Of a stretch of DNA of 64,000 bases, positions 1 through 9,586 are shown one piece after another. Source of the stretch: Coprobacter secundus (GTDB taxonomy: Bacteria > Bacteroidota > Bacteroidia > Bacteroidales > Coprobacteraceae); assembly GCA_000803105.1 (NCBI GenBank), contig JTDA01000001.1, positions 62,001-126,000 on the forward strand, in the 5' to 3' direction. The notes beneath the pieces are model-generated. The model did not search any database and was not told the origin of the DNA. It worked only from the letters and a program-made list of their open reading frames with translations. Every line of letters starts with the position of its first letter. Within the stretch, counting starts at the first letter, position 1. A program made the translations under genes and the position numbers.

Positions 1-448
1 CTTCAAAATCAAAAACAAGATCTTCCCATTTATTTAGTTTCTGAGGAGCATTTATACTTGCCATTTCTTTAGCAGCACCTCCGGCAGTAGATTGCTCTAT
101 TTTCACCTTCATATACGATTGTTCATCAATACGGTAATATTTCACATGGGCATAACGATATTCCTGAGGTTTTACTAAGGACTGAATTTCTTCTTTCAGA
201 TCAAACCAATAACCACCCCAGTTCGGTGTATTAGCGACTGTCCGCTTAAACTTCAACACGTATTCACTGGTATTAATCCCCGATTTAGAAGGATTAGTAA
301 CCACTTCATACTGAAAATTTCCCATTTCTCCTCCATTAGAAGAAAAATTCAATTTTCCATTCTCAAAATCATCGATTAGCTGATCTTGTGCCTGTATCGG
401 CAAACTGCAAATCAGAGCCATACTAAATAAGAGATTCTTGATTTTCAT
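1..448 (-). CDS. Partial secreted protein with the same N-terminal domain as the neighbouring fucosidase
   Basis: The gene runs off the left edge, so only about 149 N-terminal residues are visible. It starts at the ATG whose complement is at 446-448 and begins with a signal peptide (MKIKNLLFSMALICSLPIQA). The following domain parallels residues 25-185 of the downstream-encoded GH29 protein: both share a LI.DFE opening, an NPS.(S/T)GINTS motif, a YRY.H(V/I)KY strand and a WED(L/M)VFD strand. This looks like a beta-sandwich carbohydrate-binding module. The gap to the fucosidase stop codon is about 27 bases on the same strand, so it is probably co-transcribed as the last visible gene of the SusC operon. 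The catalytic part, if any, lies outside the window, so no enzyme function can be assigned. Confidence 0.75.
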   Translation of the reverse strand, partial: MKIKNLLFSMALICSLPIQAQDQLIDDFENGKLNFSSNGGEMGNFQYEVVTNPSKSGINTSEYVLKFKRTVANTPNWGGYWFDLKEEIQSLVKPQEYRYAHVKYYRIDEQSYMKVKIEQSTAGGAAKEMASINAPQKLNKWEDLVFDFE

Positions 449-475
449 TATATTATAAGATTAACGATTAATAAT

Positions 476-2902
476 TCATTTTAATTCTACTACTATTACT
501 GAGTTTATTTTATCCGGAGCAGACAATGGAACCTGTAATCGCTGCCCTGCATCACAAGATGTATATAACAGCTCCTCCCGATTCGCATCGGCCAATAAAT
601 ATGCTTTCCTTATTTCTTTATGGGTAGGCAATAGCAATATTCCGTCCGAAGGCCAGTCGAATACATGTAGATAAAGAGTTGTTTTATTATTCGAGGTTAC
701 TTTACGTGTACATCGACCATAAGGAAGTCCCTTTTGAAAAGGATTACTTATCGTCCCATAAATAGATTCACCGTTTATTTCCATCCATTTTCCGACCGTT
801 TTCAATATTTGTGTACTTTCTTCCGGGAAACTTCCATCTGGTGCAGGCCCGATATTTATCAGAAAGTTACCTCCTTTACTTACAATATCTGCCAATTTCC
901 TAATTATTTCCGTGGGAGATTTCCACAAAGTATCATTGGCTTTGTACCCCCAAGTTTCGTTTAACGTCATACAAGTTTCCCAATCTCTCCCGTCAACATA
1001 ACCTGTCGGTGGTACATCGGGAATATTCTGTTCGGGCGTATTATGATCGCCCCTTTGTTCTGCAGGTTTAATACGATTATCACAATAAATATTATTTACC
1101 AAACGGTCGTTCTGAATCAAGCCTTTCTGAATATTATAATGTTGACTAACTGCACTATAGTATTTAGCTGCACGCTCAGGTGTCATTTCAATAGGCATAT
1201 CCCACCACAATATATCCAGTTTACCAAAATCGGACAGTAACTCGTGTATCTGCGGAATTCCAACTTCATCTATATACTCATCAAATGTACGGACATTCAT
1301 ATCAGGATCCCAACGACGACCGGAGCCACCATTCGCCCAATCAAGTGCCTGTGAAAAATACAGTCCAAATTTCATATTCTGCTTCTTCGCCGAACAGCTA
1401 AGCTGAGCGACCATATCTTTTCCGTATGGGGTCGATTTCACAATATTCCAGTCTGTTGTGCGGGTATTCCAGAGACAAAAACCATCATGATGTTTTGCTC
1501 CCAAAATCACATATTTCATACCTGCAGCCTGAGCCAGTCCAATCCATTCATCGGGGTCAAAAACCGGTAATGTCAATTTCTTTGCATTCTCCTGATATTC
1601 CTTTAATGGTATATCGTATTTTTCCATAATCCATTCTCCATACATATTATCCGAATGATTACGGCTGCAAGGCTGCCATTCGATAGGAGCTCCTATTTTT
1701 TTATGATTGCGACCTTTCCCCTCTAAAGCGGCATATACTCCCCAGTGAATAAACATTCCAAAACGAGCTTCCCGCCACCACTTCATTCTCTCATTTCTCT
1801 GTTCTTCCGTCTCATTTGTCACGATATGAAGAGGTGAAGACAATCCCGATGATTCTTTTTCATTAATGGCTTTTATCTGATATGTATAATAAGAATATGG
1901 ATTCAAACCTTTTATTTCGAATTCCGAGAGATTTGTCGAGGCATAATAAACCCCGTTCTCATAAATTTCATATGCCTGAGCTTTATACACCGGAGACCAA
2001 CATAAAGTTACCCCATGTCTGGTCACATTTTTATAACTATAATCCGCCGGTATTGCCAAACTTCCGATATTTAATGTTTTTACCAGGCATTCGTCACTAA
2101 ACTCAGACTTCTGGCCTCGATGGTCCACAGCTCTTATACGAAAACGATAATCAGTAAGTGGCTTTAATTTTTCGACCAATATTTCAGAAGAATCAGAACG
2201 TAACCACCTTTTTCCATCGGCATACACTTCATAATATTTCACATCAGGAAATTTCTGTACATTGAGACATACTGCCGAAGAATATACTGTACTCATTTTT
2301 ACCGTCGGTTTTCTTTCAGAAAAAATCATTTCCGGTTCCGGCTCATTACTAAATACAATATCATCGATATATACCGTTATACCCGCTGGACGAGCTCCGC
2401 AAAAATCGGGCATAACGGACAGGTTTTCATAATTTCCTTTCCCCGTTTTCAGATCGAACACCATATCTTCCCATACACCTACTTTTTCGGGTTTATTTTC
2501 ACTCGATTTTTCGATTGTATTCTCATCAAATGTCTGCCTAAAAAGCTTAAATCTCATTTCAGACCGAGCATCTGTCCTAAAATATTTAATATGTACATAT
2601 CTATACTTTTCAGGTTCAGTCGCATCTTTCCATTCAGGATGAACCGGAATAGAAAAACCAGCCCACTGTTCCTTCCCTTCCGTACGCCGAACCATTCTCA
2701 ATACTTTCTTACTGGTATTAATACCGGTACGCGATGGATTATCTACAATTTTCATCTCCATATCTCCTATCGGAATCATCTTTCCGACATCGAAAGATGA
2801 ACTGTTCTTTTCAAAATCAGAAATCAAAGTTTGTCCACATAAGGGTATAAAGGTGGCTAAACCATATATAATTATCATTAATGGTTTTCTCATCATAGTC
2901 AT
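476..2902 (-). CDS. GH29 alpha-L-fucosidase with N-terminal CBM-like and two FN3-like domains
   Basis: An 808-residue secreted glycoside hydrolase expected to release alpha-L-fucose in the periplasm or at the surface. A short signal peptide is followed by a CBM-like beta-sandwich (about 25-185), two fibronectin type III-like domains (about 200-280 and 283-365) and a GH29 barrel (about 370-700). GH29 signatures visible are RFGMFIHWG (380-388), KHHDGF (470-475) and the strand LDILWWDMP, whose Asp568 sits at the family's nucleophile position. A C-terminal beta-sandwich completes the protein. It is longer than a minimal GH29 (about 450-500 residues) because of the N-terminal modules. In-frame ATGs lie at 2902, 2896 and 2893; the true start is one of these. 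It is about 48 bases downstream of the GH144-like gene. Linkage specificity cannot be read from sequence. Confidence 0.92.
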   Translation of the reverse strand: MTMMRKPLMIIIYGLATFIPLCGQTLISDFEKNSSSFDVGKMIPIGDMEMKIVDNPSRTGINTSKKVLRMVRRTEGKEQWAGFSIPVHPEWKDATEPEKYRYVHIKYFRTDARSEMRFKLFRQTFDENTIEKSSENKPEKVGVWEDMVFDLKTGKGNYENLSVMPDFCGARPAGITVYIDDIVFSNEPEPEMIFSERKPTVKMSTVYSSAVCLNVQKFPDVKYYEVYADGKRWLRSDSSEILVEKLKPLTDYRFRIRAVDHRGQKSEFSDECLVKTLNIGSLAIPADYSYKNVTRHGVTLCWSPVYKAQAYEIYENGVYYASTNLSEFEIKGLNPYSYYTYQIKAINEKESSGLSSPLHIVTNETEEQRNERMKWWREARFGMFIHWGVYAALEGKGRNHKKIGAPIEWQPCSRNHSDNMYGEWIMEKYDIPLKEYQENAKKLTLPVFDPDEWIGLAQAAGMKYVILGAKHHDGFCLWNTRTTDWNIVKSTPYGKDMVAQLSCSAKKQNMKFGLYFSQALDWANGGSGRRWDPDMNVRTFDEYIDEVGIPQIHELLSDFGKLDILWWDMPIEMTPERAAKYYSAVSQHYNIQKGLIQNDRLVNNIYCDNRIKPAEQRGDHNTPEQNIPDVPPTGYVDGRDWETCMTLNETWGYKANDTLWKSPTEIIRKLADIVSKGGNFLINIGPAPDGSFPEESTQILKTVGKWMEINGESIYGTISNPFQKGLPYGRCTRKVTSNNKTTLYLHVFDWPSDGILLLPTHKEIRKAYLLADANREELLYTSCDAGQRLQVPLSAPDKINSVIVVELK

Positions 2903-2950
2903 TATGTTAACTGAAAATTTCCCCTGTTACTGAATTAAAAATTTCACATT

Positions 2951-4630
2951 TTAGTTCATCCGAATCTTCAACTTGGCTTCTCCTCCAGAATAAACCATCG
3001 TCAAAGTATACACTTCTTCCGTAGTATTTACAAATTGCTCAAAAGACAATGTATTTTCTCCTTGGGCAGCAGATACCTGAATTTCTTTTATCAACCGATT
3101 TCCTGAGTCGGTCACCTTAAATGTTACTTCTCCAGCACTTTGGCAATAAAACGGAACGGTATATAATCCAGTATCCGGATGACGGCGTAAATCATGAGCT
3201 ATGGCTTTATAGGTTCCGTCTACATATTCTTTTGTCGTCATCATTAACGGGAATCCTGTCTTATATTCAGGATAATGCAAGCCGGCTACCGACAAACCGT
3301 TCTTTAAATCAGCATCTTTCATAAAAAGATTCCAAAGTAAACCCGACCGATAATTCTCAATCATACATACAATCGGTAACTGATCGATCGCCAGATACTT
3401 ATCAGTAGACACCCAGTTACGGCTATCGCAATATGCATCGAACGGCCCGTACTTCCCCCAATATTTGTCTTTGTTCGAATACAAATTCCACAGTACCTGC
3501 ATAGAATAGTGCGGAGTATAAGGCATTGAAGATAATGCTGCAGTAGGCGCAATCGTTCCCACATCGTTTTTGGGTGAACTGGCTGTATAACCATCTGTTG
3601 CATACGAGGCAGTAAGTCCCCAGCTTTTCTCAGAATATTTATTCGTTTTGGGAGCTGTTTCAAGACAATACGCTCGGTTTATAAGCGTATGCGTCGTATT
3701 ACGAATAAAATATCCTTTCGTTACAAATTCATCAGCGATTTTTCGGGGATCTAATCCTATAAATGAATAATGAGTGAAAAATAAAGGTCCGCAATAATCG
3801 ACAGCAGCTTCGATCGTATAACCATTATGCACTCTTTGCATATATCCACTGGTCGATGTCCAAGCATCGTATACTGCACGAGAAACGGGATGAGTCGGGG
3901 ACGACACGGCAAGGATATAGGTCATCATACACTCATTAAAACCTGTAATCTGCATATTTTTGTTGAATCCGGTATTCGGACTCCAATGCCAATACAAGAC
4001 ATTCTGCCCTTGAGTAAACCAGTCCCACTCCATCTCTTCCCACATCGTGGTTATATTATTCCGAATAATTTCCTCATCTCCGGTACCGGCAAAATACTGT
4101 CGCGCAATTAACAAGCCTTCGAACAGAAAAGCGGTTTCTACAATATCAGCACCATCATCACCTTCGCTAAATTGTACAGTTTTTCCCGTTTCGCCATTCA
4201 TCCAATGAGGAAATGCTCCATGCAACTTCGTTCTCTCCGATTTATTTTTTAAAAAGTCCGTTATTTTCAACATCCGAGCTACAGCTTCCTGGCGGGTAAT
4301 CCATCCCCTTTCGCACGCAACGACAATAGATGCGATGCCGAAGCCGCTTCCTCCAATGGTCACCACACCTTCTCCCGGATAACGTTCATATGCCAGCCCA
4401 GATACAGGATGCCCATAATCCCACATATATAAGAAACTTTCTTTTTGGACTAAATTTAAGAGTTTACGGTCTTCCTCATATGCTTGATCCGGAGTAAAAC
4501 CGCCCGGTGGCTCTACCGGATTTCCATCCGGATTATTCCCAGAGTCGACAATCGGTCCATCTTCTCCTCCACAGGAAAACATTCCCATCAATCCTATTCC
4601 CAATACTAACAATTTAAAGTATCTCTTCAT
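2951..4630 (-). CDS. GH144-like (glycoamylase-family) lipoprotein glucanase
   Basis: A lipoprotein of about 559 residues if started at the ATG at 4630; an upstream in-frame ATG at 4672 would add 14 residues ahead of the signal sequence and is less likely. The signal peptide ends in a lipobox with Cys20 (LMGMFSC). The body matches the glycoamylase-like (alpha/alpha)6 barrel family, with the typical opening (LLNLVQKESFLYMWDYGHP), the IGGSGFGIA segment and the EGDDGADIVETAFL helix. Characterised members of this family are classed as GH144 and act on beta-1,2-glucan or sophoro-oligosaccharides. It lies directly after a SusD gene, and a GH3 beta-glucosidase is nearby, which fits a beta-1,2-glucan pathway. 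The substrate is inference; the family is well supported. Confidence 0.85.
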   Translation of the reverse strand: MKRYFKLLVLGIGLMGMFSCGGEDGPIVDSGNNPDGNPVEPPGGFTPDQAYEEDRKLLNLVQKESFLYMWDYGHPVSGLAYERYPGEGVVTIGGSGFGIASIVVACERGWITRQEAVARMLKITDFLKNKSERTKLHGAFPHWMNGETGKTVQFSEGDDGADIVETAFLFEGLLIARQYFAGTGDEEIIRNNITTMWEEMEWDWFTQGQNVLYWHWSPNTGFNKNMQITGFNECMMTYILAVSSPTHPVSRAVYDAWTSTSGYMQRVHNGYTIEAAVDYCGPLFFTHYSFIGLDPRKIADEFVTKGYFIRNTTHTLINRAYCLETAPKTNKYSEKSWGLTASYATDGYTASSPKNDVGTIAPTAALSSMPYTPHYSMQVLWNLYSNKDKYWGKYGPFDAYCDSRNWVSTDKYLAIDQLPIVCMIENYRSGLLWNLFMKDADLKNGLSVAGLHYPEYKTGFPLMMTTKEYVDGTYKAIAHDLRRHPDTGLYTVPFYCQSAGEVTFKVTDSGNRLIKEIQVSAAQGENTLSFEQFVNTTEEVYTLTMVYSGGEAKLKIRMN

Positions 4631-4687
4631 ATTTATGTAATAAATTACTAATTGTCTTTCCTTATTCAACATTTTTCCAAACGGCTA

Positions 4688-6190
4688 TCAATATCCGGGA
4701 TTTTGCGTCAATATATGATTTGACAAATCTATTTGTTCCTGAGGAATAGGGAACAACTCATGTTTCCCCGGTATCCATTTCGCACCTAACACATCTCCGG
4801 CAATCCCCCAACGCACGATATCGAAATAGCGCTCGTGTTCCATCGCCAACTCAATACGACGTTCAAATCTGATTTTATCACGAAGTTCCTCCTGATTCCG
4901 AGTTGTAACCTTTGGTAAAATACCAGGATTTCCTCCACGTGCCCGCTTCCTCACCATTTCTAATTTTTCCAAAGCCTCATCTATCATCTCTTCACCACCA
5001 ATCTCATTTGCAGCTTCGGCATTCATAAGTACTACATCGGCATAACGCATCAACCGAATATTAATCCAGGCACCAAAATACCAATATGAATTAAAATTAC
5101 GATTGGGCTTAGTCTGTTCGACTAACCAAGGATAAACTTTTTTATTATAATAAGCATTCGGTGCTCCGGAAGGGATTTTTACCCCATCTTCTAATGTTGC
5201 ACCCCGTTCCATAATCGTCGCTGCTTTCCGAGGATCTCCAGCTTCATACGCGTCATACAACGCTTTGGATGGAGTATTAAATCCCCAGCCATAATCAAGC
5301 GGACCTCTGATTCCCTGAACCTGAGCATATTGAGAGCCGATTTCACGACCATAATAGATATTATGTTCACATTGTACTTCAAAAACCGATTCACTACTGT
5401 TTTCGCCATCTTCTGTGAATATTTTATCATAAGGTGTTTCCAGATTATATTCACCCGACTCTATAATTTCTTTCGTCAAATTATACGCCTGTTGCCAATT
5501 CTTTTGATAAAGATATGTTTTAGCCAAAAAAGCCTTAGCAGCATCCCGAGTAGCTCTCCCCATTGAAGATACAGGCTGTGCCGACTTGGGAGGCAAAATG
5601 CCCATCGCATATTCAAAATCTTTTTGTATAAAGGCATAAGTCGCATCTATATCGCTACGTGGAGGAGTTTGCTCTGTCTGCTCCAACTGACGATCGACAA
5701 TGGACAATCCACCGAAAGAACGAGCCAGATTAAAGTAATAAACCCCTCTCAGAAAACGGGCTTCTGCTTTCAATAATTCGACCGATTCATCACTACCTTG
5801 TATACTGTCCAACGTATTTAGCGCCAGATTACAAGCTGTTATGCCCTCGTAATTTCCCTTATACCAACTACTTATAATTCCATTATCAGCATTAAATCGA
5901 AAATTGTCAATCTGAGCCTGATCAGGACCATCAGTTGGCGTACTCCCTTTATCAGCATCATCAGAAGCGATACTTGTAATAGCGACAAACGGCATGGCAG
6001 CGACACTATACTCTCGCATGTGCCCATACGCTTTAAAAACATTGGCCGAATAAAGTATATCTTCACCGAACCCAAGATCCTCTGATGTTACTTTTCCATA
6101 AGGCTTTCTATCCAGAAAATCATCTGAACAAGATGTCCCCGTCATTACGAGAGCTAAAGAGGAAATTGCAATTATTCTATTTAGTTTCAT
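4688..6190 (-). CDS. SusD-like surface glycan-binding lipoprotein
   Basis: A 500-residue RagB/SusD-family lipoprotein that caps the partner TonB-dependent transporter and captures oligosaccharides outside the cell. The signal peptide ends in a lipobox at Cys21 (TGTSCSDDFLDRKPYG). The N-terminal TPR-like helices carry the family's AEARFLRGVYYFNL segment, and the C-terminus has the usual IRFERRIELAMEHERYFDIVRWG helix followed by FPIPQEQIDLSNHILTQNPGY. Length is typical. It follows the SusC gene by 23 bases and precedes the GH144-like gene by about 57, so all three should share one mRNA. Confidence 0.97.
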   Translation of the reverse strand: MKLNRIIAISSLALVMTGTSCSDDFLDRKPYGKVTSEDLGFGEDILYSANVFKAYGHMREYSVAAMPFVAITSIASDDADKGSTPTDGPDQAQIDNFRFNADNGIISSWYKGNYEGITACNLALNTLDSIQGSDESVELLKAEARFLRGVYYFNLARSFGGLSIVDRQLEQTEQTPPRSDIDATYAFIQKDFEYAMGILPPKSAQPVSSMGRATRDAAKAFLAKTYLYQKNWQQAYNLTKEIIESGEYNLETPYDKIFTEDGENSSESVFEVQCEHNIYYGREIGSQYAQVQGIRGPLDYGWGFNTPSKALYDAYEAGDPRKAATIMERGATLEDGVKIPSGAPNAYYNKKVYPWLVEQTKPNRNFNSYWYFGAWINIRLMRYADVVLMNAEAANEIGGEEMIDEALEKLEMVRKRARGGNPGILPKVTTRNQEELRDKIRFERRIELAMEHERYFDIVRWGIAGDVLGAKWIPGKHELFPIPQEQIDLSNHILTQNPGY

Positions 6191-6213
6191 TGTTTTTACG
6201 ATTTAAGTTTCGA

Positions 6214-9200
6214 TTAGAAAGTAAGATTTAAGCCAAAAGTTATTGTTGCCGGCAGCGGATACAGAGAACCACTGTCTACACCTGATTCCAAAGGTGACCC
6301 ACCTATCTCGGGAGTCCATCCGTCAAATGCCGTCAATGTCAGTAAATTCTGAGCACTTGCATATATTCTGAGACTATTCAAATATATTTTGTGCATCCAT
6401 GCCTTCGGAAACGTATAGCCCAACTGCACATTCCTCAATCTGACGTACGACCCATTTTCGACGAAGAAATCAGAAGCTCTCATATTATCGGGACGCATAT
6501 TCGAAAGAATCGGATATTTATTCGATGTACCTTCTCCATGCCAACGATTTTCCCAACATTCCATAAAATTGAACTGGTTATAGTCATAAGGTGCTTTCTT
6601 GGAGTTATAAATTTCATTTCCTGCAACCCCTGTTATATCGACCCCTAAATCAAAACCTTTATATTCAAGCTTAACATTTACACCAAACGAAAAGGGGGCA
6701 AAATAAGATCCTAATATAGTACGGTCATTATCATCAATGACTCCGTTTCCATCTACATCTTTCCATTTAAAATCACCCGGCTTAGCATCCGGCTGATATT
6801 TTACTCCTTTATCATTTACATAGTTATCTATTTCAGCCTGATTCTGGAAAATTCCATCCGTCTTATAGCCATAAAACGAAGCGATTGTCTCACCCACACG
6901 GGTTATACATGGACCACTGAATTTATCGGAGCCTCCACTTCCTAACGACAATACTTTATTTTGTGTGTATGTAAAATTACCACCGATAGTATATCTCAAA
7001 TTACCAGCTACATCGGAATAATTCAACGAAAGTTCGATACCTCTGTTACGCATACTTCCTGCATTTGTAATCATATAACCTGAACCAATCGATGCGGGGA
7101 CCGGCACTTGCGTTAAAAAATCGCGTGTTTTACGATTAAAAAACGTAAACTCTCCTGACAACCGTTGATTTAAGAAACTACCTTCCAATCCCACTTCAGT
7201 ACCTTCCATCTTCTCCCATGTCAAATTTAAGTCAGCCATAGAAGTTAGCGTCGGTATGGTTATAATCGAATTTCCAAATACGGCATATGATCCATTGGGG
7301 TCGACAAACCGATAATAATCATATCTCCCGCTGGCCCGGTCATTTCCTAAACGCCCCCAGCTACCTTTCAATTTCAAGAAATCGATTTTACTCGTATTAT
7401 CCCGTATGAAATCTTCTTCACTGATTACCCATCCTAAACCAACTGAAGGAAATGTACCCCAACGATTTTTTTTCAGAAACTTGGAAGAACCATCTCGTCT
7501 TAACGTAGCAGCAATGATATATCGGTCTTTATATGAATAATTGACACGCCCGAAATAAGATAACTGCGATTCTTCCGAGAACGAATCACCGTTCGTCGCC
7601 GTCGACTTTATGCCCATACCCAGCATCTGTAATTCTTCAGGTACATAATCCATATTACCAGCGACATTTATAGAATCGCGACCAGCAGAAAAACCTTCAG
7701 AAGCAGCATAATTAGAAGTGAAACCCAACATAACATTAAAGCGGTGGTCCCCTATCACATCGTTCCAAGTTAAAGTATGTTCCTGTTGGAAAGTACGGTA
7801 CTCCGTCTGGTCCCGGTTCATTGCCGTTGCTTCTTGTTTATGCATCGAGTCAAGGAAAAATTTCTCTTTGAATACTTTATTCTGATTCATCCCTAAATCG
7901 ACATAGGCACTTCCATGATATGTCAACTTTTTGAAAAGAATTATGTCTAAAAACGCATTACCTAAAATTCTATATCCCCAAGATTTATTATTATGACTGC
8001 CTATCTCCATCGTAGCCACCGGATTATTAATCTGGCCCTGAACAACACGATCGGGCATCATCCAATTACCGTCATTATCTTTCGGAGCATACGTAGGCAT
8101 TGCATGTACTGCCTGAGTCAGCAAATCTCCATATCCTTTCAGGCCGGTATCTTTACCCCAATAGCTCAACGCAACGTTTCCTCCTAACTTAGCCCAATTA
8201 TTAAATTTATAATCGGTATTGAACCGGGCTGTATACCGTTCATAATTATCATATTTTACGACTCCATCCTGTTTAAAATAACTTAAACTAAAAAATGAAT
8301 GGCTTTTTTCACTTGCAGTAGATGCACTGATCGATTGACTCGTTATCAGAGCTGAACGAGTAACCTGATCGACCCAATTCGTACCAACACCGGGAACTTG
8401 GGGATTAAAAGAGTATTTAGACGCATCAATAATAGCATCCGGATCATCATCCAGAATATCCTGCTTCGAGTTTGTCAACAACTCTCTATACCACTCAGTA
8501 AACTGATTTCCATCGGCCAATTTCAGTTTATCTCCAGGCATAATCGTCTGAAAACCGGTATAACTATCTACATTAAAAGTTACCTTACCCTCCTGACCTC
8601 GTTTGGTGGTAATGATAATAATACCGTTTGCTCCTTTTACTCCGAACATTGCCAAAGAAGAAGCATCCTTCAACACTTCTACTGAAGCAATATCGCTCGT
8701 ATTTATAAAATCGATATTGTCGGTAAACATACCATCCACAATATAATAGGGATTAGAATTAGCCATAGAGCCAATACCTCGAATTGTGATTTTAGGAGAA
8801 GCTCCTGCATTACCCTGAGTTATTACATCCATTCCGGGAACTTTTCCCTGCAATGCAGACAAAGGAGACATAGATGGGTTAGACTTAATTTCATCCCCCT
8901 TCACTGACACAATAGAACCGGTAAGGTCACGTTTACGTATCGTACCATATCCGATAACAACCACGTCATCTAATGTTTTTGCATCGGCTGTTAAAACGAC
9001 ATCGATCGTTTGGCGTCCGTTTACTTTTACCTCTTGAGTCTGCATACCGACATAAGAAAAAACTAACGTGGCTCCAGAAGATACCGATATACTATACATA
9101 CCATCGACATTCGTAACTGTTCCATTATCGGTTCCTTTCTCTAATATATTCGCACCGATAACAACCTGTCCCAAATCTTTGTCAAAGACTTTCCCCGATA

Positions 9201-9276
9201 CGGTAATCTTATTCTGCGCATATGTATAATGTATGGCAACAAATAAACATAATAAGGCTAAAAAGAACTTTTTCAT
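6214..9276 (-). CDS. SusC-like TonB-dependent outer-membrane glycan transporter
   Basis: A 1020-residue SusC/RagA-family importer. It has a signal peptide ending in YAQ, a carboxypeptidase-regulatory-like N-terminal extension (about 25-105), a TonB-box region DDVVVIGYG, a plug domain (with VEVLKDASSLAMFGVKGANG) and a C-terminal 22-strand barrel ending ATITFGLNLTF. There is no STN domain, so sigma/anti-sigma signalling is unlikely. It is the first gene of the leftward operon with SusD, the GH144-like enzyme and GH29. A well-formed Bacteroides promoter lies about 40 bases upstream of its start, and the SusR-like regulator gene sits just beyond that. Confidence 0.98.
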   Translation of the reverse strand: MKKFFLALLCLFVAIHYTYAQNKITVSGKVFDKDLGQVVIGANILEKGTDNGTVTNVDGMYSISVSSGATLVFSYVGMQTQEVKVNGRQTIDVVLTADAKTLDDVVVIGYGTIRKRDLTGSIVSVKGDEIKSNPSMSPLSALQGKVPGMDVITQGNAGASPKITIRGIGSMANSNPYYIVDGMFTDNIDFINTSDIASVEVLKDASSLAMFGVKGANGIIIITTKRGQEGKVTFNVDSYTGFQTIMPGDKLKLADGNQFTEWYRELLTNSKQDILDDDPDAIIDASKYSFNPQVPGVGTNWVDQVTRSALITSQSISASTASEKSHSFFSLSYFKQDGVVKYDNYERYTARFNTDYKFNNWAKLGGNVALSYWGKDTGLKGYGDLLTQAVHAMPTYAPKDNDGNWMMPDRVVQGQINNPVATMEIGSHNNKSWGYRILGNAFLDIILFKKLTYHGSAYVDLGMNQNKVFKEKFFLDSMHKQEATAMNRDQTEYRTFQQEHTLTWNDVIGDHRFNVMLGFTSNYAASEGFSAGRDSINVAGNMDYVPEELQMLGMGIKSTATNGDSFSEESQLSYFGRVNYSYKDRYIIAATLRRDGSSKFLKKNRWGTFPSVGLGWVISEEDFIRDNTSKIDFLKLKGSWGRLGNDRASGRYDYYRFVDPNGSYAVFGNSIITIPTLTSMADLNLTWEKMEGTEVGLEGSFLNQRLSGEFTFFNRKTRDFLTQVPVPASIGSGYMITNAGSMRNRGIELSLNYSDVAGNLRYTIGGNFTYTQNKVLSLGSGGSDKFSGPCITRVGETIASFYGYKTDGIFQNQAEIDNYVNDKGVKYQPDAKPGDFKWKDVDGNGVIDDNDRTILGSYFAPFSFGVNVKLEYKGFDLGVDITGVAGNEIYNSKKAPYDYNQFNFMECWENRWHGEGTSNKYPILSNMRPDNMRASDFFVENGSYVRLRNVQLGYTFPKAWMHKIYLNSLRIYASAQNLLTLTAFDGWTPEIGGSPLESGVDSGSLYPLPATITFGLNLTF

Positions 9277-9586
9277 AAATATTAAATTTGTTATTATTTA
9301 GATTAACGAAGGCAAATGTATAGGGGGCAAATCGGGTTCACAAATTTTGACACTCAACGATACTACTTCATTTGAAAAAATATAAAAAAAATGAATTCAT
9401 TTTGGTACGACAATACTATTTAATACACGTATAATAATCTAATAATTAATTTAATAACAAAATACATTTTCTAAATTCTAATCCACAAAACAAAGAGTAC
9501 CAACGAAAGGAATATATCGAAAACAAACCTATTTTATAAAACAAACTTGCCCTTTTTCTTATTTAAATTCTTTTTTAATATCTTTT
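9277..9586. other. Intergenic region between regulator and SusC
   Basis: This 310-base AT-rich gap holds the SusC promoter near its left end. At its right end the 12-base sequence TATTTAAATTCT occurs at 9560-9571 and again at 9588-9599, the second copy overlapping the regulator's last codons and stop. No coding sequence is evident. Confidence 0.6.
9313..9344 (-). promoter_or_regulatory. Bacteroides-type promoter of the SusC operon
   Basis: On the minus strand, TTTG (complement of 9341-9344) is followed after exactly 20 bases by TACATTTG (complement of 9313-9320). This matches the Bacteroides -33 TTTG and -7 TAnnTTTG consensus with its usual spacing. The predicted transcription start is near 9306, giving a leader of about 30 bases before the SusC ATG. 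Confidence 0.8.
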
